Source of the DNA: Polyangiaceae bacterium UTPRO1
Lineage (GTDB): Bacteria > Desulfobacterota > Binatia > UTPRO1
Direction of reading: 5' to 3'
DNA: 64,000 nucleotides
Assembly (NCBI GenBank): GCA_002050235.1
Contig: MWST01000033.1
Span: forward strand, 65,986-129,985
The translations under genes and the position numbers were made by a program. Below are positions 52,119-60,036 of the stretch, piece by piece; the first letter of the stretch is position 1; each line of letters begins with the position of its first letter. The notes under the pieces were generated by a model, which worked only from the letters and a program-made list of their open reading frames with translations, was not told the DNA's origin and did no database searches.

Positions 52119-55100
52119 TCAGCGGCAGGCGAGCATGCCGCCTGTCCGGCTCCACCGGCAGTGCGGCTGCGGCGCGCTCGCATCTCCGAAGCGACGCCCT
52201 GCACACTGTTCCGGCAACGTACCCAGTGTGATGCGTAGCTCCACACTCTGGTCGCCGTTGACGAGCGGGTTTTCCCGGCCGTGGCCGCGCAGCACGATCT
52301 CGATGCGTCCGGTTGCGACGTTGCGAGTGCGGACCGTTGCGCGGCGAATGCCGCCGTGGATGCCGTTATGGTCGCGATAATTCCATGTCGTCCCGTTGCG
52401 GAGACGGACCCACCCGGCGCCCGTCAAGGGATCGCGCGAACCGCCGGGGATCACGATACGCTCGCGCAGGGTGCCGTCGAGCGCGCGGATTTCGAAGCGA
52501 AGACCGTTTGCGATCGGGTTCGGCGGTGACGCTGGAGGGAGTGCCGAGTCGACCTCGGTGCGCAATGTCAGCGTGCCGCGCTTGGCCGTCCGCGCGCTCC
52601 CGAGTACGAACCTCGTTCCGGCAGCGAGGGGCGCACCCGCGAAGGCATGCGTGCATTCGCCGTTCCCGGTGCAGGTGTCCATGGTGCACGAATCGCCGTC
52701 GTCGCATTCGCCGTCGGAGCTACAGACCGGCGCCACTAGCGCCGTCTCGGCACTTGCCATCAAGATCGGAGCGCCGCGGCCGGTGGTGCTCCAGAGCTCG
52801 TGCAGCGTCGCGCCGGTAGCATCAGTGACGTTGCCGTCGCGGAGCGCCTCTATGTAGTGGCGCGGCGTGCTCTGGTAGTGGAGAGAGACCGCGGCTCGTA
52901 CGGCGCCGACGGGGATAGGAAAGCGGGCATCGTCCCAGTACTGCCCATCGGCGTACTGTGCGCCTACGATCGGTGCGCCCGCTGCTTCGTATGCCGCGTT
53001 CGTGAAGCCACGCGGCGGTATGCGGTTGTCCTTCTCGATGGTGTCGGCGAGCGCCATGTGGGTGGTCGGGCCGGCCGGGAGCCCGGTGAGCACCGCCGCC
53101 TCGTCACTGAGGCCGACGTGCATCTCGTAGACGACGGTCGAAGCCTCGTCGAGCTCGGCTTCTGCCTCGTCGTAGTGTCCGTGCTCGCCGACGAGTCCGT
53201 CCCCAGCGTCACGGAACTCGACGTGCAGCCACACGCGCCGCCCCTCTATATGACCGGTCGGCAGCTTGTGGCCAGTCTCGTTGGTTACTCGGACGACGAG
53301 CTCCGCACCGTCCTGAGAGAGGGAGAGCGATGCGGCTCGCTCGAGCATGTCCACCGCAGCGGCGCGTCCGCGTGCCAGCGCAGTCTGGTCGACCGCGGGA
53401 TCGAGGCGCGTGTGGGCGGCGATGAGATCGATCACCGGCGCAGCGGCACCGGCAAAGTCGTGGAGTGCTAGGTCGCCGCGGACGCCTCCGTAGACACAAC
53501 CGCGCCCGATCGCACGCGGCATGTGGCAATCTTGACAGGTCGAGACGATGCCGCTGCCCAGGCCGCCAAAGCGTCCTCCCATGTCGACGCCGTTATCGGC
53601 AAAGGCGCTGAGCCTCCATTCCGTATACGTGCGCTCGAGCGGGAACTGCCCGGCCGGATCGTGGGTCGGGCTCGGAGTATCGATCTGGTTGTAGTGATAC
53701 GTACCGTCGGGGGCGCGGGTGACGGCGAGATTGCCGACGTCGTGACAGGTGCCGCAGAAATCACTGCGTGTGTGGAACGGAGAAGCGATCCAGGAGTGCG
53801 GTGCCATCGGGTCGGTACGCGGGCCGCGACGCGTACCGCTCGGATCGAGCACGAACATCGCGTTTCCGTAGTGTGCCGGAACCGCCTCGAGAGCCGCGAG
53901 AATGCCTTCGTCCGCCTCCGGGCTGACGCCCGGAACGTAGAGTGGATCCACCATGCTATGGCAGAAATGGCAGGTCACACCGGTGCGGTCGGTTGCGTTC
54001 AGGAGCCGGCCGTCGGGCTCGTCGGCGTGCCCGGTGACGATGCTCAGTGGGACGTGGCAACGCAAGCAGTAGTAGCCGACGGTCGGCACGTCCTGAGTGG
54101 CGGTCGTCAGCTGTGCGAAGAAGAGCGGATCGCGTCCGGCGTGCGCCATCAGGCTCCCCGACCAGCGGGCCAACGGGTCGACCGCATCATCGTAACGGCC
54201 GTGGCAGGCGGCGCACTCCGAAGGCGCCAGGAGAGTCTGTGGCGGCACGTCGCCCGTCTGTGTGCCGGGCACGTGGAAGTCCTCGCAGAGCGGAGGGAAG
54301 GGCGTACACACACCGCTCTCGCACGTTGCACCTCCGGCGCAGGTGCTGCCGGGACCACAGGCGGTACCGTCCGGAAGCGGTACGTGGGTGCAGCCCGCTA
54401 CCGGATCACAGCCGTCGTTCGTGCACGGATTGTGATCGTCACAGTCGGGGGCGGGACCATTGGTGCAGACACCGAGGAGGCAGTGTGCCGTGCCGTTACA
54501 GACCGTGCCGTCGTCGCACGATGTATCGTCGGGGACCGCCGTTCGCTCGCAGCCGCCGACGAGATTGCAGTGGTCGTCCGTACACGGTTCGGCGTCGTCG
54601 CAATCGAAATCATCATGACATGCGACCACGAACGTCGCCGTGATGGTCGTATCGACGGCGGGTACCGTCATCGTATGTCCGCGGAGTCCGCCGTCCGACC
54701 ATGAGGCGAAGATCCACTCGGTGCCGCCCAATGTCTGCGGCGCCGGTGCATTCAAGGCGAGCGCCGATCCGACGATCGCGGTGTGGGCGAAGGGTGCCGA
54801 CGCCGTTGTCGTTCCGGCAACGAGGGTCAAGCCCGGAGGATCGGAGGCGAACGTGAGATCGACCGTCTCCGGGTCGAGCGTCACGCTCGTCGTGTGCGTG
54901 AGGCCGCCGGCATCGGTCGCGGTGAGGCGGAGCACCAGACGCGCGGGGAGCGCACCCGGATCCGGGGCGACGAAGGTGCCGGCGGCGACGCCGCTGGCCG
55001 CAGCCACGGTCTCGACCGTGCACGAGCCGGCACAGCGCTCGACGAGGAGCGTCCACGAGAGTGCCGACGGCGGCAATGTCCCTTGCTCCGGATCGGTCGC

Positions 55101-56540
55101 CGAGCCGGCGAAAGCAATGGTGTCGCCGACTCGCCAGCGGACAGCCGTGTCGGGCGCCGTTATCGTCGCCGCCGGCGGCTCGTTGGTCAGGGTCCAGCGG
55201 ATGCGGCGTACGCTGCCGCCGTTCAAATCGACGTAGAAGAGGTCGCCTCCCGGACCGATCTCCAGCGCTACCGGGGCGGAAGCGCCGTCGACGAAGACCG
55301 CGCGCGTGGCCGGATCGGGAAGGCCGTTGCTTCCCGTCTGCATCGACCAGATGCAGCCGCGGGAGTAGTCGGCGAAGAAGAGCGCTCCATCGTAGGGTGC
55401 GGGATAGCCGCCCCCGCTGTGGAAGGCGAGGCCGGTGATCGCGGAGTCGCCGCTGCCGCACGACTCGGCTGCGGTCATGCGCTCGTTGTGTTTATAGGTG
55501 AAGTATGGCGGAACCGTCGCCGCGGGATCTGCGTAGAGCGCTGCACAACGTGCGAGGCCGGCACTCTCGTACAACGGCTGGCGGCCCATGCCTTCGTAGC
55601 AGGGCCAGCCGAAGTTTGCGGCCGCGGAGCCGCCGACATCCGTGACGCGATCGATCTCCTCGAAGGTGTTCCAGCCGACGTCGCCGATCCAGAGCTCGGA
55701 AGTGCCGGGTCGGAAGGCGATGCGATACGGGTTGCGGAGACCGAAGGCGACGATGTCGCCGCCGGCCGGTGCACTCGGGTCGACGCGCAGGATGGCGCCG
55801 CTGTAGCCGAGCGGATCCCCCGTACTCAGGATGTCCTGGCTGCGGAGCGCGCCTCCTTCGGCGCCCGGCGGCGCCGGGCTGGCGCCACCGGGCGGATCAC
55901 CGCAGGGATTGCCCAGTTGCCCGTAGTCCACGTAGTTGAAGCTGGCGCCGTCGCCTGCGGTCACGTAGAGCGCGCCGTCCGGGCCGAATACGAGATCTCC
56001 TATCGAGTGACTCGGGAACTGCTGGCACCAGTCTTCGATGAGCACGTTCTCGGGGCCGGCGTGTCCGCTGGAGTCGAGATCGAGCCGCGACAGGCGGCCA
56101 CCGACGACGCAACCGGCGCCGAGCGGGTCGGGGCAGCCGTCGTCCGTGGCCCCCGCGACTCCCCAGCGCGGTGGTGTGCCGCCGGGCGCGGCATCGAGAG
56201 TGTAGAGCACGAAGATGGAAGGTACGGCGGGAAAGTCCGGGTGCAGCGCCAGACCGAGCAGGCCACGATCCCAGAAGTTGTGGACGTTGGTGCGCAGGTC
56301 GGCGACGATCGTCGGCGCCGTGTCGGCGAGGTCGGCGAATACTTTCACGATGCCGCTCTTCTCGGCGACGAAGACGCGGCCGTCGGGAGCGAAGCGGACG
56401 GCGGTCGGTTGTACGAGGCCGCTGATCGCGACCGACTCCTCGAAGCCCGTGGGAAGTGTCGCGGCTGCGGCGCGAGCGAGCGGGGAGGAGAGCAGGGCAA
56501 TCGATGCGAAGAGCGCGAAGCAGCGAGGGAAAACGACCAT
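52119..56540 (-). CDS. Secreted PQQ-type dehydrogenase / pentaheme cytochrome c fusion
   Basis: A 1473-residue exported protein from ATG 56540, signal peptide about 1-26. Residues about 30-450 form a soluble PQQ-dependent sugar (glucose/sorbosone) dehydrogenase propeller (QPTAVRFAPDGRVFVAEKSG at 44-63, GLRNPYRIAF). Ig-like beta regions cover about 455-640, Cys-rich CDDG-type repeats 641-750, and a multiheme region follows with five CxxCH: 776-780, 825-829, 857-861, 929-933, 1002-1006. A further beta-rich part and another Cys-rich repeat (1273-1297) end the chain. Electrons from sugar or aldehyde oxidation could pass straight to the hemes. It is transcribed leftward towards the nod operon. Confidence 0.85.
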   Translation of the reverse strand: MVVFPRCFALFASIALLSSPLARAAAATLPTGFEESVAISGLVQPTAVRFAPDGRVFVAEKSGIVKVFADLADTAPTIVADLRTNVHNFWDRGLLGLALHPDFPAVPSIFVLYTLDAAPGGTPPRWGVAGATDDGCPDPLGAGCVVGGRLSRLDLDSSGHAGPENVLIEDWCQQFPSHSIGDLVFGPDGALYVTAGDGASFNYVDYGQLGNPCGDPPGGASPAPPGAEGGALRSQDILSTGDPLGYSGAILRVDPSAPAGGDIVAFGLRNPYRIAFRPGTSELWIGDVGWNTFEEIDRVTDVGGSAAANFGWPCYEGMGRQPLYESAGLARCAALYADPAATVPPYFTYKHNERMTAAESCGSGDSAITGLAFHSGGGYPAPYDGALFFADYSRGCIWSMQTGSNGLPDPATRAVFVDGASAPVALEIGPGGDLFYVDLNGGSVRRIRWTLTNEPPAATITAPDTAVRWRVGDTIAFAGSATDPEQGTLPPSALSWTLLVERCAGSCTVETVAAASGVAAGTFVAPDPGALPARLVLRLTATDAGGLTHTTSVTLDPETVDLTFASDPPGLTLVAGTTTASAPFAHTAIVGSALALNAPAPQTLGGTEWIFASWSDGGLRGHTMTVPAVDTTITATFVVACHDDFDCDDAEPCTDDHCNLVGGCERTAVPDDTSCDDGTVCNGTAHCLLGVCTNGPAPDCDDHNPCTNDGCDPVAGCTHVPLPDGTACGPGSTCAGGATCESGVCTPFPPLCEDFHVPGTQTGDVPPQTLLAPSECAACHGRYDDAVDPLARWSGSLMAHAGRDPLFFAQLTTATQDVPTVGYYCLRCHVPLSIVTGHADEPDGRLLNATDRTGVTCHFCHSMVDPLYVPGVSPEADEGILAALEAVPAHYGNAMFVLDPSGTRRGPRTDPMAPHSWIASPFHTRSDFCGTCHDVGNLAVTRAPDGTYHYNQIDTPSPTHDPAGQFPLERTYTEWRLSAFADNGVDMGGRFGGLGSGIVSTCQDCHMPRAIGRGCVYGGVRGDLALHDFAGAAAPVIDLIAAHTRLDPAVDQTALARGRAAAVDMLERAASLSLSQDGAELVVRVTNETGHKLPTGHIEGRRVWLHVEFRDAGDGLVGEHGHYDEAEAELDEASTVVYEMHVGLSDEAAVLTGLPAGPTTHMALADTIEKDNRIPPRGFTNAAYEAAGAPIVGAQYADGQYWDDARFPIPVGAVRAAVSLHYQSTPRHYIEALRDGNVTDATGATLHELWSTTGRGAPILMASAETALVAPVCSSDGECDDGDSCTMDTCTGNGECTHAFAGAPLAAGTRFVLGSARTAKRGTLTLRTEVDSALPPASPPNPIANGLRFEIRALDGTLRERIVIPGGSRDPLTGAGWVRLRNGTTWNYRDHNGIHGGIRRATVRTRNVATGRIEIVLRGHGRENPLVNGDQSVELRITLGTLPEQCAGRRFGDASAPQPHCRWSRTGGMLACR

Positions 56541-56857
56541 GATCCGTGCCGAACCATATGATTGCCGCCGGCACGCGCGCAAGGTCCGAAGGCGCCGAGG
56601 TGGCGGACGCCGCACTCGGGTCGGCGGTTCGAGGACTTGCTCTAGGTTCGTGCACCACCCGACAGGCCGGCGAGCGGCGAGCGGGGCCACCGACGCCCCG
56701 ACTCTTGGCGCAACGCCTGGCGTCAATCGTCTGGATGTGATGCATTCTCGGCGCCCATGAGCATCGCTCCGTTCGCAGATCTCGCAACCGGCGTCCGAGC
56801 CGTCGCCGGACCGAGGCGGGCCTCGTCCCGGCCGACCGGTTCGGTTCCTGAGGCGGC
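56541..56857. other. 317-base intergenic region
   Basis: Between the divergent dehydrogenase fusion and a small membrane protein gene. I see no conserved frame, no tRNA and no clear promoter boxes. A 64-codon frame near 56546 and other short frames here show no family signal. It presumably holds both divergent promoters. Confidence 0.3.
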
Positions 56858-57058
56858 ATGAAAGAACAACGACGTCGCCGAACGTGGACGAGATTGACGG
56901 CGTGGCTCCGGCGGGACGAGGCGCACGGTTCGGCCTTCCTCCTCGATCCCGAGGATTCGCGCGCGGGCGAGAAGCTCATCGTCTTCGTAGCTTGCTGTGA
57001 GGGTGTCGTCGTGCTCCTGGCCCTTCTTGCGGGCGTATGGATGTACCTCAAGAGCTGA
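56858..57058 (+). CDS. Small single-helix membrane protein
   Basis: A 66-residue protein from ATG 56858. A basic N-terminus (MKEQRRRRTWTRLTAWLRRDE) is followed by a hydrophobic helix at about 40-62 (LIVFVACCEGVVVLLALLAGVWMYL) and ends almost at once. It would be an inner-membrane protein with its N-terminus inside. I do not recognise the family. No clear Shine-Dalgarno beyond GAGGCGG, so it may be a chance frame. Confidence 0.45.
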   Translation: MKEQRRRRTWTRLTAWLRRDEAHGSAFLLDPEDSRAGEKLIVFVACCEGVVVLLALLAGVWMYLKS

Positions 57059-57082
57059 GGCGCGTACCCGATGAAGCGCAGA

Positions 57083-57103
57083 ATGACGGATGACGGTTGA
57101 CGG
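57083..57103 (+). repeat. Three tandem 7-base repeats before a TetR gene
   Basis: ATGACGG ATGACGG TTGACGG, three adjacent heptamers, lie about 75 bases upstream of the TetR gene at 57178. The TGAC core also occurs in the dyads at 51998 and 58183. A direct-repeat binding site for a regulator is possible; chance is not excluded. Confidence 0.35.
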
Positions 57104-57177
57104 GATGATCTCGGTCGCCGTGTTCGCCCAGGATCGTCATTGCGTACGGCGCCGGGAAATCGTTTCGATGGCGGGCG

Positions 57178-57834
57178 ATGATGCATATGCTCCCGGCGCT
57201 GTCGGAAGCCCCGGCGAGCGCTGCCGGTCCGAAGCGCAAGCTCCGCCAGCGACTACAGACCCGCGCCCGTCTCGTTGCGGCGGGCCGGAGGGTGATCGCT
57301 GCGCAGGGCGTCGACGGTGCAGCCATCTCCGCCATCACCGACGCCGCCGACGTCGGGGTGGGATCCTTCTACAATTACTTCACGTCCAAGCGAGAGCTGC
57401 TGAACGTGATCGTCGCCGAGACGACAGCGCTTCTCGGAGAAGTGCTGCACCGCCGCACGTACGCGCTCGCGGATCCCGCCGAACGGGTGGCGGTAGCGGT
57501 CCGTCATATCGTGCATCTGGCGACCGCCGACCCGACCTGGGCGTGGTTCGTCCTCCGTGCGACGGATGCCGTACCACGACTCTCTGCCAGCGTGACGGCG
57601 CCGATCGAGCCGCACATACACGCCGGGATCGCCGGCGGGCGCTTCACGGTGGATGATCCGGTGCTGGCCGTGAATGCGATCGGTGGCATGATGTTGCAGG
57701 TGATGCGGGCTCGCCTGCTCGACCGGGTCGGCCCAGGGGCCGATCGCATCGCCGCCGAGCACGTTCTGCGCATGCTCGGGCTCTCGCCCGCCAAGGCGCA
57801 CGCCCTCGTGTCGGCCGAGGCGGAGGTCGTATGA
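57178..57834 (+). CDS. TetR family transcriptional regulator
   Basis: A 218-residue regulator starting at ATG 57178 (ATG 57181 and 57187 are close alternatives). The helix-turn-helix (about 24-70) reads LQTRARLVAAGRRVIAAQGVDGAAISAITDAADVGVGSFYNYFTSKRELL. Its C-terminal domain is of normal size. The stop overlaps the ATG of the DUF2249 gene, so the two are translated together. The target and ligand are unknown. Nearby NO-related genes make a role there possible. Confidence 0.9.
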   Translation: MMHMLPALSEAPASAAGPKRKLRQRLQTRARLVAAGRRVIAAQGVDGAAISAITDAADVGVGSFYNYFTSKRELLNVIVAETTALLGEVLHRRTYALADPAERVAVAVRHIVHLATADPTWAWFVLRATDAVPRLSASVTAPIEPHIHAGIAGGRFTVDDPVLAVNAIGGMMLQVMRARLLDRVGPGADRIAAEHVLRMLGLSPAKAHALVSAEAEVV

Positions 57835-58103
57835 GCGTCGCGGCGGTGCCGGCTCCGGTCCAGGCCGCCGGTGTGCGGACCATTCGCGATCTCGACGTCC
57901 GACCGCTCCTTGCTCGCGGCGAAGAGCCTTTTGCGGCTATCATGAGTGCGACCGATGCTCTCCGGGAGAACGAAGCGCTGCACCTCATAGTTTCCTTCGA
58001 GCCGCGCCCGCTCTACGACGTCATGCGTAAGCGCGGCTACGCCGCCCACACGGAGCGGGAGGGCGGCGACGTCCACGTCTGGTTCTATCGGGAGAGCGCG
58101 TAA
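57831..58103 (+). CDS. DUF2249 domain protein
   Basis: A 90-residue protein from ATG 57831, overlapping the TetR stop by 4 bases. IRDLDVRPLLARGEEPFAAIMSATDAL, EALHLIVSFEPRPLYDVMRKRGY and a C-terminal HVWFYR match DUF2249, a small TusA-like alpha-beta fold frequently encoded with denitrification and NO-metabolism genes. The exact function is not established; sulfur or metal handling has been proposed for the TusA-like fold. Its presence here fits the NO theme of the 41-60 kb region. Confidence 0.88.
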   Translation: MSVAAVPAPVQAAGVRTIRDLDVRPLLARGEEPFAAIMSATDALRENEALHLIVSFEPRPLYDVMRKRGYAAHTEREGGDVHVWFYRESA

Positions 58104-58182
58104 GCTCCGCACGGACGGCAAGGCTGGCCCTCGCGATTCGAGGCGGACAGTCGTCGCCTAACGGCAGGCGTCAGCTGCCTCG

Positions 58183-58196
58183 ATGACGTTCGTCAT
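58183..58196 (+). promoter_or_regulatory. ATGAC-N4-GTCAT dyad before a TetR gene
   Basis: ATGACGTTCGTCAT, the same perfect 5-4-5 dyad as upstream of the nod operon (51998-52011), ends 35 bases before the ATG of the TetR gene at 58232. Two copies of a ten-base palindromic core in 64 kb exceed what base composition would give by chance. Confidence 0.5.
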
Positions 58197-58209
58197 GTGT
58201 CGCCATCCG

Positions 58210-58219
58210 ACCGTTCGGT
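58210..58219 (+). promoter_or_regulatory. ACCG-N2-CGGT dyad before a TetR gene
   Basis: ACCGTTCGGT, within GACCGTTCGGTAG, ends 12 bases before the ATG at 58232. This is the size and shape of a TetR-family operator half-site pair and could mediate autorepression. The centre pair is TT, so the two arms are exact. Confidence 0.4.
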
Positions 58220-58231
58220 AGACATCAATGC

Positions 58232-58903
58232 ATGCGAACTGCGGTGAAGACACGAGCGACGGATGTGCGACGCGCCGCCCCCGCGGGTGGAGGGAGACGC
58301 AACAACGGTACGCGCGAGGCGATCCTCGCAGCAGCGGAGCGCTCGTTTGCCGAGCGCGGGTATCATCGGACCAGCCTGCACGAGGTGGCCGAAGACGTAG
58401 GAATCCAGAAAGCATCTATTTTTCATCATTTTGCGAGCAAGGAGATTCTCTATCGCGCGGTGCTCGCGGAAGGTCACGGCCAGGGGGAAGCGATAATCAA
58501 GCGCGCCATCGCCTGTGACGGGTCGTGGTGGGAACGGTTGCGAAGCCTGCTCGACGCCTACGTCGATCTAGTTGCTGCCCATCCGGAGCAGACCACGATT
58601 CTGCTTCGACAATCCCTGGGCGATGCGCCCGAAGGTTACGATGGGCGCCCCGACTCCGATCGTCTTCTCGAGATGACGACGGCATTTCTTGCGGAGGGGC
58701 AACGTGCGGGGGCGTTCGCTCCTTGCGACGGCCCGAGCCTCGTCCTCGGCGTCATGGGGATGGTCGTCTTTTTTTTCACGTCGGCCCCCGTAGTGGCGCC
58801 CGGTTGGAGTGCAGAGCTCGCGGCGGAGGGCACCGAGGGGATTCGCCGCCGTGTGACCGCTATCGTCGAGCGCGTACTTCTTCAGGCCGACAAGTTGCCG
58901 TAG
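58232..58903 (+). CDS. TetR family transcriptional regulator
   Basis: A 223-residue regulator; the helix-turn-helix at about 27-73 reads REAILAAAERSFAERGYHRTSLHEVAEDVGIQKASIFHHFASKEILY. The C-terminal domain, including VMGMVVFFFTSAPVVAPGWS, resembles that of the regulator at 43203 (MGATVFFVTTTPRLDPTW), so they are probably related copies. It is convergent with the CRP/FNR gene, overlapping it by 22 bases. Two dyads precede its start. The target is unknown. Confidence 0.9.
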   Translation: MRTAVKTRATDVRRAAPAGGGRRNNGTREAILAAAERSFAERGYHRTSLHEVAEDVGIQKASIFHHFASKEILYRAVLAEGHGQGEAIIKRAIACDGSWWERLRSLLDAYVDLVAAHPEQTTILLRQSLGDAPEGYDGRPDSDRLLEMTTAFLAEGQRAGAFAPCDGPSLVLGVMGMVVFFFTSAPVVAPGWSAELAAEGTEGIRRRVTAIVERVLLQADKLP

Positions 58904-59601
58904 TGCGCTAGGCGCGTCAGGCGCTCGAGATCGAGGACCACGACGCCTTCGTCTTCGATCGCGATCATCCGGTTGCGTTTGAGCTTCGCCAGCAAACGGA
59001 TTGCAGTCTCGGTCGAGACCCCGATCATGTCCGCGAGCTCGCGCCGCGAGTAGCCGAGACGGATGAGCGGCAGGGCACCGTTCGTAGCGGCTTCACGACA
59101 GGTTCCGTCGCCGAGGCGCAGAAGGAGATCGGCGAGGCGAGCGTCGGCGCGCTTCAGCGCCAGCTCTCCGGCCTTGCGCCGAGTCGCAGCCAGAGCTCGG
59201 CTGAGCGCTGCCATCAGTTGCACACTCGTCTTGGGATGGCGTTCGAGAAACTTCACGAGACGTTCGCGGGGAAGAAACGACAGCTGCGCTTCGGTCAGCG
59301 CCTCCGCTGATGCGGAGAACGTCTCACCGTCGTCGAGTCCGAGCTCTCCGAGAATCGCGCCCGGCGTTGCGACGTCGATGATGAATTCACGGCCGAAGCG
59401 ATCGGACTGATAGAGCTTCACATTCCCGTGGCAGAGGACGTACAAGCCCGTGGCGGGCGTCCCCTCGTGGAAGACGACTTGCCGCGGCTTGTAGAGTCCG
59501 GTCACGGTGCAAGTCTGGAAGTCGACGAGCTCTTCCGACGATAGATCGGCGATGAAGGTGAGAGCCCGAACCGTGCATTGCTGGCACGAAATACGTCTCA
59601 T
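58882..59601 (-). CDS. CRP/FNR family transcriptional regulator
   Basis: A 239-residue regulator from ATG 59601; a longer start at 59664 would add 21 residues. N-terminal SCQQCTV (CxxC, residues about 5-8) is followed by a cyclic-nucleotide-binding-type domain (about 20-130) and a winged helix with YSRRELADMIGVSTETAIRLLAKLK. The recognition helix keeps the Glu and Arg used to read TGA in FNR, but the FNR Ser is Ile. FNR's third N-terminal Cys is missing, so a complete FNR cluster is doubtful; a DNR-like NO sensor or another signal is plausible. Candidate sites are the TGAC-N4-GTCA dyads at 51998 and 58183. Confidence 0.87.
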   Translation of the reverse strand: MRRISCQQCTVRALTFIADLSSEELVDFQTCTVTGLYKPRQVVFHEGTPATGLYVLCHGNVKLYQSDRFGREFIIDVATPGAILGELGLDDGETFSASAEALTEAQLSFLPRERLVKFLERHPKTSVQLMAALSRALAATRRKAGELALKRADARLADLLLRLGDGTCREAATNGALPLIRLGYSRRELADMIGVSTETAIRLLAKLKRNRMIAIEDEGVVVLDLERLTRLAHYGNLSA

Positions 59602-59948
59602 CGGCGCCCTTCCATGGATACCGGATACACGGTCGCGTGAAGCCCGAGAACGCCACGTCCGCACCGCTGCGAACGACGCAGGCTCGACGCGTTCGCAAGT
59701 CTTTGGTTGAACCGCACAAGCACCGTGAGCTCTACATAGCTAGCAAATGTCACACCAGCAACTGCTATTTGTCGGATCAGACGATGTAGCTCTGCATTGT
59801 AGAGGCTGCTCGCTTTCACCGGCAGTGCCGGCGTTGGCCATCGGATCCTGCGTGCGAGACGCGATGCATTCGTGACCGGCGGCGATGTCGGACGGGAACG
59901 GTGCCGATGACGTCCACACCGACTCCGGCGGCGCTGGGGTTCCCTTCG
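59602..59948. other. Non-coding region upstream of the CRP/FNR gene
   Basis: About 350 bases with no gene, leading into the nested dyads at 59949-59996. It is AT-richer than its surroundings near 59730-59770. Overlapping frames on both strands lack family signal. No TGAC-N4-GTCA dyad was seen here. Confidence 0.3.
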
Positions 59949-59996
59949 GCGACCTCGCCTTGCGGCGCTCGAAAGGCGAGGAGTATAAGGTCGCCT
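59949..59996 (+). promoter_or_regulatory. Promoter with nested inverted repeats before the ThDP enzyme gene
   Basis: TTGCGG (59961-59966) and TATAAG (59985-59990) with an 18-base spacer form a plausible promoter. Around it lie two nested dyads: GGCGACC (59949-59955) with GGTCGCC (59990-59996), and CTCGCCTT (59955-59962) with AAGGCGAG (59974-59981). They cover the -35 and -10 boxes, as an operator would. The ATG of the downstream gene is at 60037. Confidence 0.45.
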
Positions 59997-60036
59997 CCGT
60001 CATTCTTTTCTCCACGCTACGGGGGATTCTCACGGC

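Noticed and set aside
54783..56561. 592-codon plus-strand frame
   Set aside because: Antisense to the dehydrogenase-cytochrome fusion; shadow of a high-GC gene.
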